Shown in pieces: positions 26,177 through 33,624 of a stretch of 47,941 bases of DNA; the first letter of the stretch is position 1; each line of letters begins with the position of its first letter. Source of the stretch: CAYRVF01 sp964427535. GTDB taxonomy: Bacteria > Chloroflexota > Ktedonobacteria > Ktedonobacterales > JADMIN01. Under the pieces are notes generated by a model. It was given only the letters and a program-made list of their open reading frames with translations. It was not told the origin of the DNA and did not search any database. Where the stretch lies: assembly GCA_964427535.1 (NCBI GenBank), contig CAYRVF010000020.1, positions 1 to 47,941 on the forward strand, in the 5' to 3' direction. Both the position numbers and the translations under genes were made by a program.

Positions 26177-27658
26177 TTAGTCCTCGCCGCCCCGGTTGTC
26201 CTCGCCACGTCTGCGCGCGAGCCAGGCCTTGATCGATGCTTCCGCCCCCTGTGCGCCTGGCTCGTAGTAGCGGCGCTCGCGCAGGTTTTCCGGCAGATAC
26301 TCCTGCAAGCGCTCGGGTGGCGGCCGTAGGGGATCGGCAGGATCGGGCTGGCCACTGTAGAAGTCATGCGCGTACTTGTAGTCCTTGCCGTAGTCGAGCT
26401 CGCGCATGAGGCTCGTGGGCGCATTGCGGAGCTGCAAGGGCACCGGGTCGTTGCGAGACTCACGCACATCCTGCTGCACGGCTTTATACGCTGTGTAGAG
26501 GGCGTTGCTCTTCGGTGCAGTTGCGAGATGGACGACCGCCTGCGCCAGCGCGAGCGCACCCTCTGGCATGCCGATGAAATGCACCGCCTGCTGCGCGGCG
26601 ACACACACCTGGAGCGCCTGCGGGTCCGCCATGCCAATGTCCTCGCTGGCGAAGCGCACGAGCCGGCGCACGACATACAGCGGGTCCTCACCAGCCTCCA
26701 GCATGCGGCCCAGCCAGTAGAGCGCCGCGTCGGGGTCGGAGCCGCGCAGCGACTTGTGCAGCGCCGAGATGAGGTTGTAGTGCTCCTCGCCGGTTTTGTC
26801 GTAGAGCAGCGCGCGGTGTTGCAGCGCGTTCTCGACCGTGGCGACGTCGAGCGTGCGCTGGCCGGATTCGTCTGCGGGCGCGACATCGACGGCGAGCTCC
26901 AGCGCGCTGAGTGCGGCACGCGCGTCCCCGTTTGCATAGCGCGCGAGGGCAGTGCGCGCCTCTGGGTCGACGGAGAGATGCTCGGCGCCGAGGCCACGCT
27001 CCGTATCGGTCAGCGCGCGTTCGATCAGCGCCAGAATATCGCCCTCGGCTAGCGCCTGCAAGGTGAAGACGCGCGCCCGCGAGAGCAGCGCCGCGTTGAC
27101 CTCGAATGATGGGTTCTCGGTCGTCGCACCGATGAGCGTGACGGTGCCGCGCTCGACGTGGGGCAGAATGGCGTCTTGCTGGGCTTTCGAGAAGCGGTGA
27201 ATCTCGTCGATGAAGAGGATCGTGCGACGTCCTGTCGCGCGCAGCAGCTTGGCGGCGTCGTCCACCACGCGACGGAGGTCCGCGACGCCAGCCGTGACGG
27301 CGCTGAGGGCGACGAAGTGGGAGCGAGTCGTGTGCGCGACGACGGTTGCGAGTGTCGTCTTGCCGCTGCCGGGCGGCCCCCAGAGGATCATCGACGGCAC
27401 CGCGTCGCGCTCGATGCTCCGTCGCAAGGCACCATGTGGGCCGAGGAGATGCCCTTGCCCGAGCACCTCGTCGAGAGTGGCGGGGCGCATGCGATCGGCG
27501 AGGGGGCGCGCCTCACGCGGAACGTCGCCGGTCGCCGCACCCATCTCGGCCGCCCCTCCCGGCTGGTGGTGCCGGTTCGATCCGCTACGCTGCGGGCGGC
27601 TGGATGCGGGCGGCTCGATGTCGCCGAAAAGGGATGCTTGCCGCTCGTTCTCAGCCAT
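26177..27658 (-). CDS. rarA: Replication-associated recombination protein A (RarA/MgsA), AAA+ ATPase
   Basis: RarA acts at stalled replication forks together with SSB and the recombination machinery. The 493-residue protein starts MAENERQASLFGDIEPPASS and has the AAA+ Walker A WGPPGSGKTTLA, Walker B ILFIDEIHRF and sensor-1 IGATTENPSFEVN. MgsA_C-type segments DPDAALYWLGRMLEAGEDPLYVVRRLVR and AVVHLATAPKSNALYTAYK follow. About 30 residues at the N terminus before the family core are disordered. ATG 27656-27658 has AGGAGA upstream; an earlier in-frame ATG at 27718 overlaps the promoter and hairpin at 27680-27717. Regulation is discussed at that site. Confidence 0.95.
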   Translation of the reverse strand: MAENERQASLFGDIEPPASSRPQRSGSNRHHQPGGAAEMGAATGDVPREARPLADRMRPATLDEVLGQGHLLGPHGALRRSIERDAVPSMILWGPPGSGKTTLATVVAHTTRSHFVALSAVTAGVADLRRVVDDAAKLLRATGRRTILFIDEIHRFSKAQQDAILPHVERGTVTLIGATTENPSFEVNAALLSRARVFTLQALAEGDILALIERALTDTERGLGAEHLSVDPEARTALARYANGDARAALSALELAVDVAPADESGQRTLDVATVENALQHRALLYDKTGEEHYNLISALHKSLRGSDPDAALYWLGRMLEAGEDPLYVVRRLVRFASEDIGMADPQALQVCVAAQQAVHFIGMPEGALALAQAVVHLATAPKSNALYTAYKAVQQDVRESRNDPVPLQLRNAPTSLMRELDYGKDYKYAHDFYSGQPDPADPLRPPPERLQEYLPENLRERRYYEPGAQGAEASIKAWLARRRGEDNRGGED

Positions 27659-27679
27659 GACCACGTCTCCTGGAGGCAG

Positions 27680-27707
27680 AAAAAAGGCCCGTGTCGATGC
27701 ACGGGCC
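27680..27707 (-). terminator. Intrinsic terminator overlapping the rarA 5' region
   Basis: On the minus strand GGCCCGTG pairs with CACGGGCC around a six-base loop and is followed by six T residues (27680-27685). It lies 57 bases beyond the MFS_3 stop, so it fits as that gene's terminator. Its T-run ends only 22 bases before the rarA start codon. Confidence 0.8.
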
Positions 27708-27708
27708 G

Positions 27709-27717
27709 AGTATATCA
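27709..27717 (-). promoter_or_regulatory. Extended -10 of rarA just before the terminator hairpin
   Basis: Minus strand TGATATACT (TATACT at 27709-27714 with a TGA extension) lies one base upstream of the hairpin. A transcript from it would start inside the hairpin's 5' arm, near 27702. It is the only promoter-like element I see between the exporter stop and rarA. Confidence 0.5.
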
Positions 27718-27763
27718 CGTTTGGCGCGGACGCCTGGGACGAGCGCCGCCAGCGCGGCTCCGA

Positions 27764-29317
27764 TTAGTCGGCGTCGGCGACGCGTGGCTGCGGAATCGGG
27801 TGGCCAGGTGCTCGCACTGGCATATGCGCAGGCAGGCTGCGCGCGTTGCGACGAAGCACGAAGGGCCGATCAGCCGCCGTGGTGCCAACCGCAGTAGGCT
27901 CCGCGGCTGGCACCGTCTCTGATTGGTCTGGCTGTAGCACGTCCGAGCGGACGGGCTCGCTTTCTGGCAGCGAAGGGGTCGAGGCGGATGGTGTCACGGG
28001 GGAGGCGCCGAAGAGCGAGTCCCGCCAGAGCCACCCGGCGAGCAACGCGGCTAGCAGGCACGGGATGCCTGAGACAGCGAACGCGACGGGTACACCGCTG
28101 GCGCTCGCGACGCTGCTGACGATGAGATTGCCGAACGGCGTTGTGCCCGCGAAGACCATCATGTAGACGCTCATCACCCGGCCGCGCAGCTCGGGCGCGC
28201 TGGAGAGCTGCACCCGTGTGTTGGCCGACGCCGAGAACATGCTCATGACAAACCCAGTCGCGGCGATCAGCACCATCGCCAGCAGCGTCGAATGCGTCAA
28301 GCCGACACCCGCCTCGGCGATACCGAACGCAAGAGCAGTGTAGACCAGCAGGCGGTTCGTCGGCGGCGTGGAGCGGCGGGCCAGCAGCAGTGCGCCGACC
28401 AGCGCGCCCGCGCCCAGCGACGACGTCAGCAGACCGAAGATGGCCGGGCCAGCGTGCAGCACTCCCGTTGCCTCGAGCGGCAGCAGGATGTTGAAGTTGA
28501 ACCCCATCGTGCCGATGACCGCGACCATGATGAACGTCGTGCGTACGGCTGGCGTGCTGACCACGAACTTCGCGCCTTCCGCCATCTGACGGAGTCGCTG
28601 GAGACCATGCATCGGGTCGACGTGGGGCACAGGGATGAGGTCCTTCGAGCTCATCATTACCAGGCCCGCGATCACGGCGACGTAGCTCAAGCCGTTGAGC
28701 AAGAAGAGCAGCGGCGTGCCGAAGAGCGCGATCATCGCTCCGGCGAGTCCAGGCCCCACGATGCGCGAGGCGTTGAACTGCGCGGAATTGAGTGAGACCG
28801 CGTTGAGCAGGCTAGAGCGCGGGACCATCTGGCTGACGAACGCCTGACGGGTGGGCATATCCACCGCGTTGACGAAGCCGAGCAGCGCCGCCAGCACGAA
28901 GACATGCCAGAGCTGCACCGCGCCAGTCACGGTGAGCAGCCAGAGCACCAGCGCTAATATGCCCGCCGCCGCCTGCGTGCCGATAAGCACGTTGCGCCGG
29001 GGCCAGCGATCGGCTATCGCGCCGCCAAATGGGCCGAGCAGCAATACTGGCGCGAACTGCAGCGCCCCGACGAAGCCAAGCGCCATCGCCGCCTGTGCGC
29101 CCGAGGCGAGAGTGAGCACCAGCCACTGTTGCGCGGTACCCTGCATGAACGTGCCCGTGACCGAGACCAATTGACCGAAGAAGAATAGACGATAGTTCCG
29201 GTAACGGAGGGCCGAAAAGATGCCTGGCTTGGCGTCGCGCGCGGTTTCGCGCGCGGTTTCCTGCCGGGCGCCCGACGACCATGGCCCGACCAGCAGTAAG
29301 CCAAGCGATCGAAGCAT
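27764..29317 (-). CDS. MFS exporter, MFS_3 (EntS-like) family
   Basis: Twelve-segment major facilitator of the EntS type (MFS_3), used for siderophore or drug efflux; the substrate is unknown. 517 residues. Diagnostic segments are IFSALRYRNYRLFFFGQLVSVTGTFMQG at the first membrane segment, GPFGGAIADRWPRRNVLIGTQ (loop 2-3) and RIVGPGLAGAMIALFG. A Ser/Pro-rich tail of about 90 residues follows the last segment. ATG 29315-29317 has GAGGAGG eight bases upstream; an in-frame ATG at 29338 is less likely. Its promoter carries three palindromes (29364-29440), so tight regulation is likely; no regulator gene is adjacent upstream. Confidence 0.9.
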   Translation of the reverse strand: MLRSLGLLLVGPWSSGARQETARETARDAKPGIFSALRYRNYRLFFFGQLVSVTGTFMQGTAQQWLVLTLASGAQAAMALGFVGALQFAPVLLLGPFGGAIADRWPRRNVLIGTQAAAGILALVLWLLTVTGAVQLWHVFVLAALLGFVNAVDMPTRQAFVSQMVPRSSLLNAVSLNSAQFNASRIVGPGLAGAMIALFGTPLLFLLNGLSYVAVIAGLVMMSSKDLIPVPHVDPMHGLQRLRQMAEGAKFVVSTPAVRTTFIMVAVIGTMGFNFNILLPLEATGVLHAGPAIFGLLTSSLGAGALVGALLLARRSTPPTNRLLVYTALAFGIAEAGVGLTHSTLLAMVLIAATGFVMSMFSASANTRVQLSSAPELRGRVMSVYMMVFAGTTPFGNLIVSSVASASGVPVAFAVSGIPCLLAALLAGWLWRDSLFGASPVTPSASTPSLPESEPVRSDVLQPDQSETVPAAEPTAVGTTAADRPFVLRRNARSLPAHMPVRAPGHPIPQPRVADAD

Positions 29318-29363
29318 TATGTGGACCTCCTCGCCCAATGAAAAGTTGAAAATACCAAAGTAG

Positions 29364-29440
29364 TGTATATAGTATACAACACATTGACGTAAACGTCAAT
29401 GTTGTGGGGTGATGGAGATGTATGTTGAGTGACATACATC
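29364..29440 (-). promoter_or_regulatory. Promoter of the MFS_3 exporter with three palindromes
   Basis: Minus strand TTGACG (29394-29399), 17-base spacer, TATACT (29371-29376). Three inverted repeats surround it: TGTATA/TATACA around TAG over the -10 (29364-29378); 10-base arms ACATTGACGT and ACGTCAATGT around AA over the -35 (29381-29402); and GATGTATGT/ACATACATC around a six-base spacer upstream (29417-29440). One regulator at the first two sites would block RNA polymerase. Confidence 0.65.
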
Positions 29441-29582
29441 ATACACCGTACCACTGAGCCGTCAATCTTACCCGCCAGATGGTCGCATCCTCCGTATTCG
29501 CGGGTCGCATCGTGCGGAAGTAGTTGGCCTAATGGCGCAGGGCTTTGGCGCATGTTGCGGCCGCATGCGTCGGGCAGGCCGA

Positions 29583-29652
29583 ACAGCACGAGCGCGGGGA
29601 AAACGACAGGGACCGGCAGCCGTCTCAGACTGCCGGTCCCTGTTCGTGCTGT
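29583..29652 (-). terminator. Nested terminator hairpin after the DHA2 exporter
   Basis: A perfect 14-base inner stem ACAGGGACCGGCAG/CTGCCGGTCCCTGT (29606-29619, 29630-29643) is flanked by outer 9-base arms ACAGCACGA (29583-29591) and TCGTGCTGT (29644-29652). A 14-base bulge on one side includes TTTT on the minus strand. It lies 37 bases past the exporter stop. In the 371 bases from 29318 to 29688 I see no other gene or element besides this and the promoter at 29364-29440. Confidence 0.75.
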
Positions 29653-29688
29653 GAGACCGCGCTTATACGCCGTCTCACCTCGCGTGTC

Positions 29689-31590
29689 CTACCTTTGATA
29701 GGCGGGTCCCTCGATTGCGGGGGGCTCGTCCGCGCGGCGGGTGGTGCCGCCTTGCTCGCCCGCGTTGGAAGTCAGCGCGTGACTACCAGCGGCCGCTGGC
29801 GTACCCGACGCGGGCGCGCCCTCCTGCACGGGCGCGGGTGCGGGTGCGGGACCGTGGCTGCTGCTGAGCGGCACATCCTTCAGGAAGAAGGTGGTGACGA
29901 TAACCAGCGCGCAGATGATGAGGCCAGCCACGAACGCGTGCTGGATGGCGATCGCGAGCGCCTCTTTGGTCGCCAGAAATATCTGGTCGAAGAGCGTATG
30001 CACTTGCTGCGTCACCTGCTGCGTCACGGTGTTCGTGATCTGCTGAACGATGGTGTCGTGCGCCGGACCCGGCGGGACACTCGCGCTGGCCCGGGCGACG
30101 GCCGCATGAACCGCACCCTGCGTCGCCGCATCTCGAATCTGGTGCTGCGCGTCTGTGCTCGTGAGCACTTCCTGATTGGTCGCGGCCTGGAGCAGTTTTG
30201 CTGGCAACCTGTTGGCCGCTGCGGGCAAACGGGTGGCGAGCTCGGCGTTGAACGTTGTGTTGACGACCGAGCCGATGATCGCGGTGCCGAGCGTCTGGCC
30301 GAGTGTTCGCAGGTACGTCACGGCGCTCGTGCCGACGCCCAGACGGTTGCGCGGAATCGCGTTCTGCACGGCCAGCGTGAGCACCGGCTGGAGCATGCCC
30401 AAGCCGAGGCCGACGATGATCATGTCGCGCGTCACTTCACCGAGGCTGGTGCTGATGGTCATGCGCGTGAAGAGAAACACGCCGAAGGTGAGCACCAGCG
30501 CGCCCAGCACCGAGAGGAACTGGTAGCGCCCGATCCTCGCGATGAGCTGTCCGACGATGATCGCGCCGATCGCGAGGGTCAGCGTCAGCGGCGTGATGAC
30601 GGCGCCAGAGTTCGTCGCCGACTGGCCTAGCACGCCCTGAATGAAGAGCGGCAAGTAGATCACCACCGCGAAGAGCGCCATGCCGACGAGCAGCGACAGC
30701 ACTGAGCCCGCCGCGAACACCTGATTGCGGAAGAGGTCAAGTGGCAGAATTGGTTCGCGGGCAATGCGCTCGACATAGAAGAACGCCCCGAAGAGCATCA
30801 CCGCGGCGACCAGAATGCCGATCACCTGCGCCGACTGCCACGGATACGTCACGCCGCCCCAGGTCAGCCCGAGCAGCAAGCAGACCGTCCCTCCCGCGGC
30901 GGTGAGGGCGCCCGCGAAGTCGATGCGTCGGAACGCATCCCTGCCGGTGTACTGATTGCTGCGGAGTGAAATGCTATTGGGCAGGCGGAAGAAGAGCATC
31001 ACCAGCGCGACGGCGCCAATGGGAATATTGACGTAGAACACCCAGCGCCACGAGGTATTGTCAGTGATCCAGCCGCCGAGCGTCGGTCCGATCACACTGG
31101 CGAGCGCGAAGACGCCAGAGAACAGTCCCTGCCACCGCGCGCGCTCGGCGGGTGTGAAGATGTCGCCGACGAGAGTGAAGATCTGCGAGAAAATGAACCC
31201 GGCGCCGATGCCCTGCAACCCGCGGAAGAGAATCAGCTGGGTCATCGTCTGCGAGGCGCCCGAGAGGGCCGACCCGATCAGGAAGATGACCACGCCCGAG
31301 ATGACGAACCACTTGCGGCCGAACTGATCGGAGAGCTTGCCGACGATCGGGATGACGGTGGTTTCTGTCAGCAGATAGGCCGTGACGACCCAGGCGTACT
31401 GATCGACGCCGTGCAGCTCGCGGATAATGGTCGGCAGCGCGGTGCTCACGATGGTCTGGTCGAGCGCCGCCAGCAGCAACGTGAGCATGAGGGCGATGAG
31501 GACGCCCCAGAGCTGCCATCCGTGCAGGCGCACGCGCTCGCCCTGAGGATTCGCTGCCGGATTGACTGAGTCTACAGAGCCGTGTGCCAT
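29689..31590 (-). CDS. MFS multidrug exporter, DHA2 (EmrB/QacA) family, TetR-linked
   Basis: 633 residues with about 14 membrane segments. The D1 region LLAALDQTIVSTALPTI, motif A GKLSDQFGRKWFV and motif C GVFALASVIGPTLGGWI are all clear. Between the thirteenth and last segments is an outside domain of about 110 residues with Thr/Gln/Val repeats (QQITNTVTQQVTQQVHTLFDQ), and a Pro/Ala/Gly-rich tail follows. ATG 31588-31590 has AAGAGG upstream, in-frame with an earlier ATG at 31647 that lies in the TetR gene's 3' spacer. It lies 60 bases downstream of the TetR gene on the same strand, a common repressor-exporter operon. Confidence 0.93.
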   Translation of the reverse strand: MAHGSVDSVNPAANPQGERVRLHGWQLWGVLIALMLTLLLAALDQTIVSTALPTIIRELHGVDQYAWVVTAYLLTETTVIPIVGKLSDQFGRKWFVISGVVIFLIGSALSGASQTMTQLILFRGLQGIGAGFIFSQIFTLVGDIFTPAERARWQGLFSGVFALASVIGPTLGGWITDNTSWRWVFYVNIPIGAVALVMLFFRLPNSISLRSNQYTGRDAFRRIDFAGALTAAGGTVCLLLGLTWGGVTYPWQSAQVIGILVAAVMLFGAFFYVERIAREPILPLDLFRNQVFAAGSVLSLLVGMALFAVVIYLPLFIQGVLGQSATNSGAVITPLTLTLAIGAIIVGQLIARIGRYQFLSVLGALVLTFGVFLFTRMTISTSLGEVTRDMIIVGLGLGMLQPVLTLAVQNAIPRNRLGVGTSAVTYLRTLGQTLGTAIIGSVVNTTFNAELATRLPAAANRLPAKLLQAATNQEVLTSTDAQHQIRDAATQGAVHAAVARASASVPPGPAHDTIVQQITNTVTQQVTQQVHTLFDQIFLATKEALAIAIQHAFVAGLIICALVIVTTFFLKDVPLSSSHGPAPAPAPVQEGAPASGTPAAAGSHALTSNAGEQGGTTRRADEPPAIEGPAYQR

Positions 31591-31650
31591 GGAATTGCCT
31601 CTTAATTGATGTAGAAGGGGTTTGACTACCGGTGGGGAGTTGCCCACGCC

Positions 31651-32325
31651 TCAGACGAGTGCGGCATCCGCTCCGGTGGGGGTGTCGCTCGCGGTGGGCA
31701 GAATGCCTCGCAGATAGATCCCGCAGAGGCGATTCGCCAGGTCTTCAGGGGAGAGTGCGGCGTAATTGCCCGTGCCCTTGGCGCGCTGAATCATCGCCAT
31801 GCCGATTGTGCAGAGGATCATGTCCGCGGCGATAGCGCTATCCGGCATCCGGGCGTTCCCTCTGGCAACCTGTTCGTCGAGATAGGTGCGCAGGCTGGCG
31901 GCGAGGCCGCTGGCGAGCTCGCGAAACACCTTGCGTGCGTCGGCGCCTGGACGCAGCGCATGATGCTCCGTCAAGGCGGCGCGTCCCATGAGGCGCAGCA
32001 GATTCGTGAGGCGCGGCTCGCTCATCACGCGGATGAAGCGCGCCAGCACGCGGGGCAAAAGCACGTCGGGCGGCTCCGTGCGCTCGGCGGCGTCCAGCTC
32101 AAGCTCTGCAAGCGCGATGGTCGCCTGCGCCTCGAATGCCGCGCGAAACAGCTCTTCCTTCCCCTCCGGAAAGTAGAAATAGATGAGCCCCTGCGTGACG
32201 TCCGCCTGCGCCGCGATCTGTTTGGTGGTCGCGCCGTCGAATCCGACTTCGGCAAACACGTCCAGCGCCGCATCGAGAATCTGCTGTCGACGGTCCACGC
32301 CGGGCTCGGCACGTCGTCGTGCCAT
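31651..32325 (-). CDS. TetR-family transcriptional regulator
   Basis: DNA-binding repressor with an N-terminal TetR helix-turn-helix and a ligand-binding C domain. 224 residues: RRQQILDAALDVFAEVGFDGATTKQIAAQADVTQGLIYFYFPEGKEELF is the TetR_N signature over residues 12-60. The rest is helical without a family name I can give. GGGAGG lies upstream of ATG 32323-32325. It heads the operon with the DHA2 exporter, and its own promoter at 32370-32398 carries palindromes typical of autorepression. The inducer, probably a compound the exporter removes, is unknown. Confidence 0.93.
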   Translation of the reverse strand: MARRRAEPGVDRRQQILDAALDVFAEVGFDGATTKQIAAQADVTQGLIYFYFPEGKEELFRAAFEAQATIALAELELDAAERTEPPDVLLPRVLARFIRVMSEPRLTNLLRLMGRAALTEHHALRPGADARKVFRELASGLAASLRTYLDEQVARGNARMPDSAIAADMILCTIGMAMIQRAKGTGNYAALSPEDLANRLCGIYLRGILPTASDTPTGADAALV

Positions 32326-32369
32326 AGCTCGCCTCCCTCTCTCGCGCTCTAATTGAATAACGAATTAAT

Positions 32370-32398
32370 ACAGTAGCGCACTGTTGGCGTGACGTCAA
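32370..32398 (-). promoter_or_regulatory. Promoter of the tetR-exporter operon with operator-like repeats
   Basis: Minus strand TTGACG (32393-32398), 17 bases, TACTGT (32370-32375). The 8-base palindrome TGACGTCA overlaps the -35, and ACAGT/ACTGT around a five-base spacer covers the -10 (32370-32384). Confidence 0.55.
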
Positions 32399-32475
32399 GT
32401 CTTGTGTGCGGATTCGTTTCCCTTACGGCGGAACAGTGTGTGAGTTGGGCGACTGAAACCCTGTCTGGTCGGTCG

Positions 32476-33348
32476 TTACGAGCCCGCGCCGGTCTCGGTG
32501 CTCGTGCTCACCTGCCAGCCGTGCTGGGTGAAGGTGTCGAGCGTTTGCTGGTCGCCAGGCACGTACGTCACGATGGAGTATTCGGCGGACCCGCTGAAGA
32601 CCGTGACGGTGGTTCGCAGCGTGAGCGGCCCGAGGGTCGAATGGCGCATCTGGAAGACGAGCGACGGCGCGCTACTCATGCCTGGATCAGACGAGTCGGC
32701 GATGCGGCGGAAATCCGGCAGCGTCCGGAGCGTGCGCCAGAGGATGCGATACTCCGGCATATAGGTGTAGCTGCGGGTGTTGTACTTGAAGTCGGCGAGC
32801 AGCCTGCGCGCGAGGTCTTCCCACGGTCGGAAGCGCAGGCGGTAGGCGGGATCGAAGACGACCGCGAGCAGGTTCTGGCTGTGTAGGGTCAGCGATGCGG
32901 CGTCCATCTCGAAGAGCTGCATGGCTGGCCGGTTCCACGCCGAGATTTGCCAGAGCCGGTCGAGACTGTGCGCGGGGAATGCGGTATTGTGGACGAGCAA
33001 CGCGGCCAGCTCGCGTTGGTCGAGCAGGTCAAGCGCGTCAGCGTCGTCTTCGAGATATTCGCCAGTGAGCTGAGTGAAGGCGTGGGCGAACGCCTGTCGA
33101 TCCTCGCCGTGCAGCTCGAGCGCGCGCAGCAGGGAGCGCGCGACTCGGACCGACGGCGCCTGCCGCTGCCCGGTTTCGAGATGATAGATGTATGTACGAG
33201 AGAGTCGGGCAGCGCGCGCGAGCTGTCCCTGGGAGAGCCCACGCCGGTGCCGGTAGTAGGCGACCAGCGCCCCGAAATCGGCTGATGCGGTGCCGGCCGG
33301 ACTCGGTGCGCTTGCCACTTCATGTGATGTTGAGGCCCGGCTCGCCAT
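32476..33348 (-). CDS. XRE-family regulator with MmyB-like fatty-acid-binding domain
   Basis: 290 residues: an XRE helix-turn-helix at about 25-85 (LVAYYRHRRGLSQGQLARAARLSRTYIYHLETG) and a C-terminal MmyB-type ligand domain of about 180 residues (WNRPAMQLFEMDAA, FKYNTRSYTYMPEYRILWRTLRTLPDFRRI, LVFQMRHSTLGPLTLR). A Chloroflexus protein of this architecture was crystallised with a fatty acid bound. GGAGGAG precedes ATG 33346-33348. It is divergent from the acyl-CoA ligase gene at 33625 and just beside a symmetric element at 33499-33540. Sensing of fatty acid or acyl-CoA and control of the downstream degradation genes is a strong inference; DNA binding is not shown. Confidence 0.9.
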   Translation of the reverse strand: MASRASTSHEVASAPSPAGTASADFGALVAYYRHRRGLSQGQLARAARLSRTYIYHLETGQRQAPSVRVARSLLRALELHGEDRQAFAHAFTQLTGEYLEDDADALDLLDQRELAALLVHNTAFPAHSLDRLWQISAWNRPAMQLFEMDAASLTLHSQNLLAVVFDPAYRLRFRPWEDLARRLLADFKYNTRSYTYMPEYRILWRTLRTLPDFRRIADSSDPGMSSAPSLVFQMRHSTLGPLTLRTTVTVFSGSAEYSIVTYVPGDQQTLDTFTQHGWQVSTSTETGAGS

Positions 33349-33498
33349 TGAACTCCTCCTCCGTCATCAACGAGAGCCGCCGAACTGCGATGCGAGCATC
33401 ACCGGGGCGCCCGCATTGGCGCGGGACTGCCTTTGTCTCTCGCGGTGGCTGGACCGTAGCTGGTAGCAACTGCCCGTATGTGGGGGCAGCGGCGGCCG

Positions 33499-33551
33499 CG
33501 CCAAGTGTTAGCTGATACGAAGTATAGCGCACATTTGGCGTTAGCTGGCAA
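33499..33551 (-). promoter_or_regulatory. 42-base symmetric element and regulator promoter between mmyB-like gene and acyl-CoA ligase
   Basis: From 33499 to 33540 the sequence reads as an imperfect inverted repeat: half-site CGCCAAnTGTnnGCT matches its complement at the far end in 12 of 15 positions. The minus strand has TATACT (33521-33526) in the centre with TTGCCA (33546-33551) 19 bases upstream, a likely promoter of the regulator gene. A protein bound here would cover that promoter. The element is about 85 bases before the ligase start. Confidence 0.55.
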
Positions 33552-33576
33552 CGCGGCAGGACCGAAATCGTGAAGA

Positions 33577-33582
33577 TATAAT
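33577..33582 (+). promoter_or_regulatory. -10 element of the acyl-CoA ligase gene
   Basis: Perfect TATAAT with no recognisable -35 at the usual distance. Start near 33589 gives a leader of about 36 bases. The missing -35 fits activation by a protein bound upstream, for example at 33499-33540. Confidence 0.5.
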
Positions 33583-33624
33583 CCGGTTGACCTAGCGTGT
33601 TCCCACTCAACGAGGAGTGTGCCG

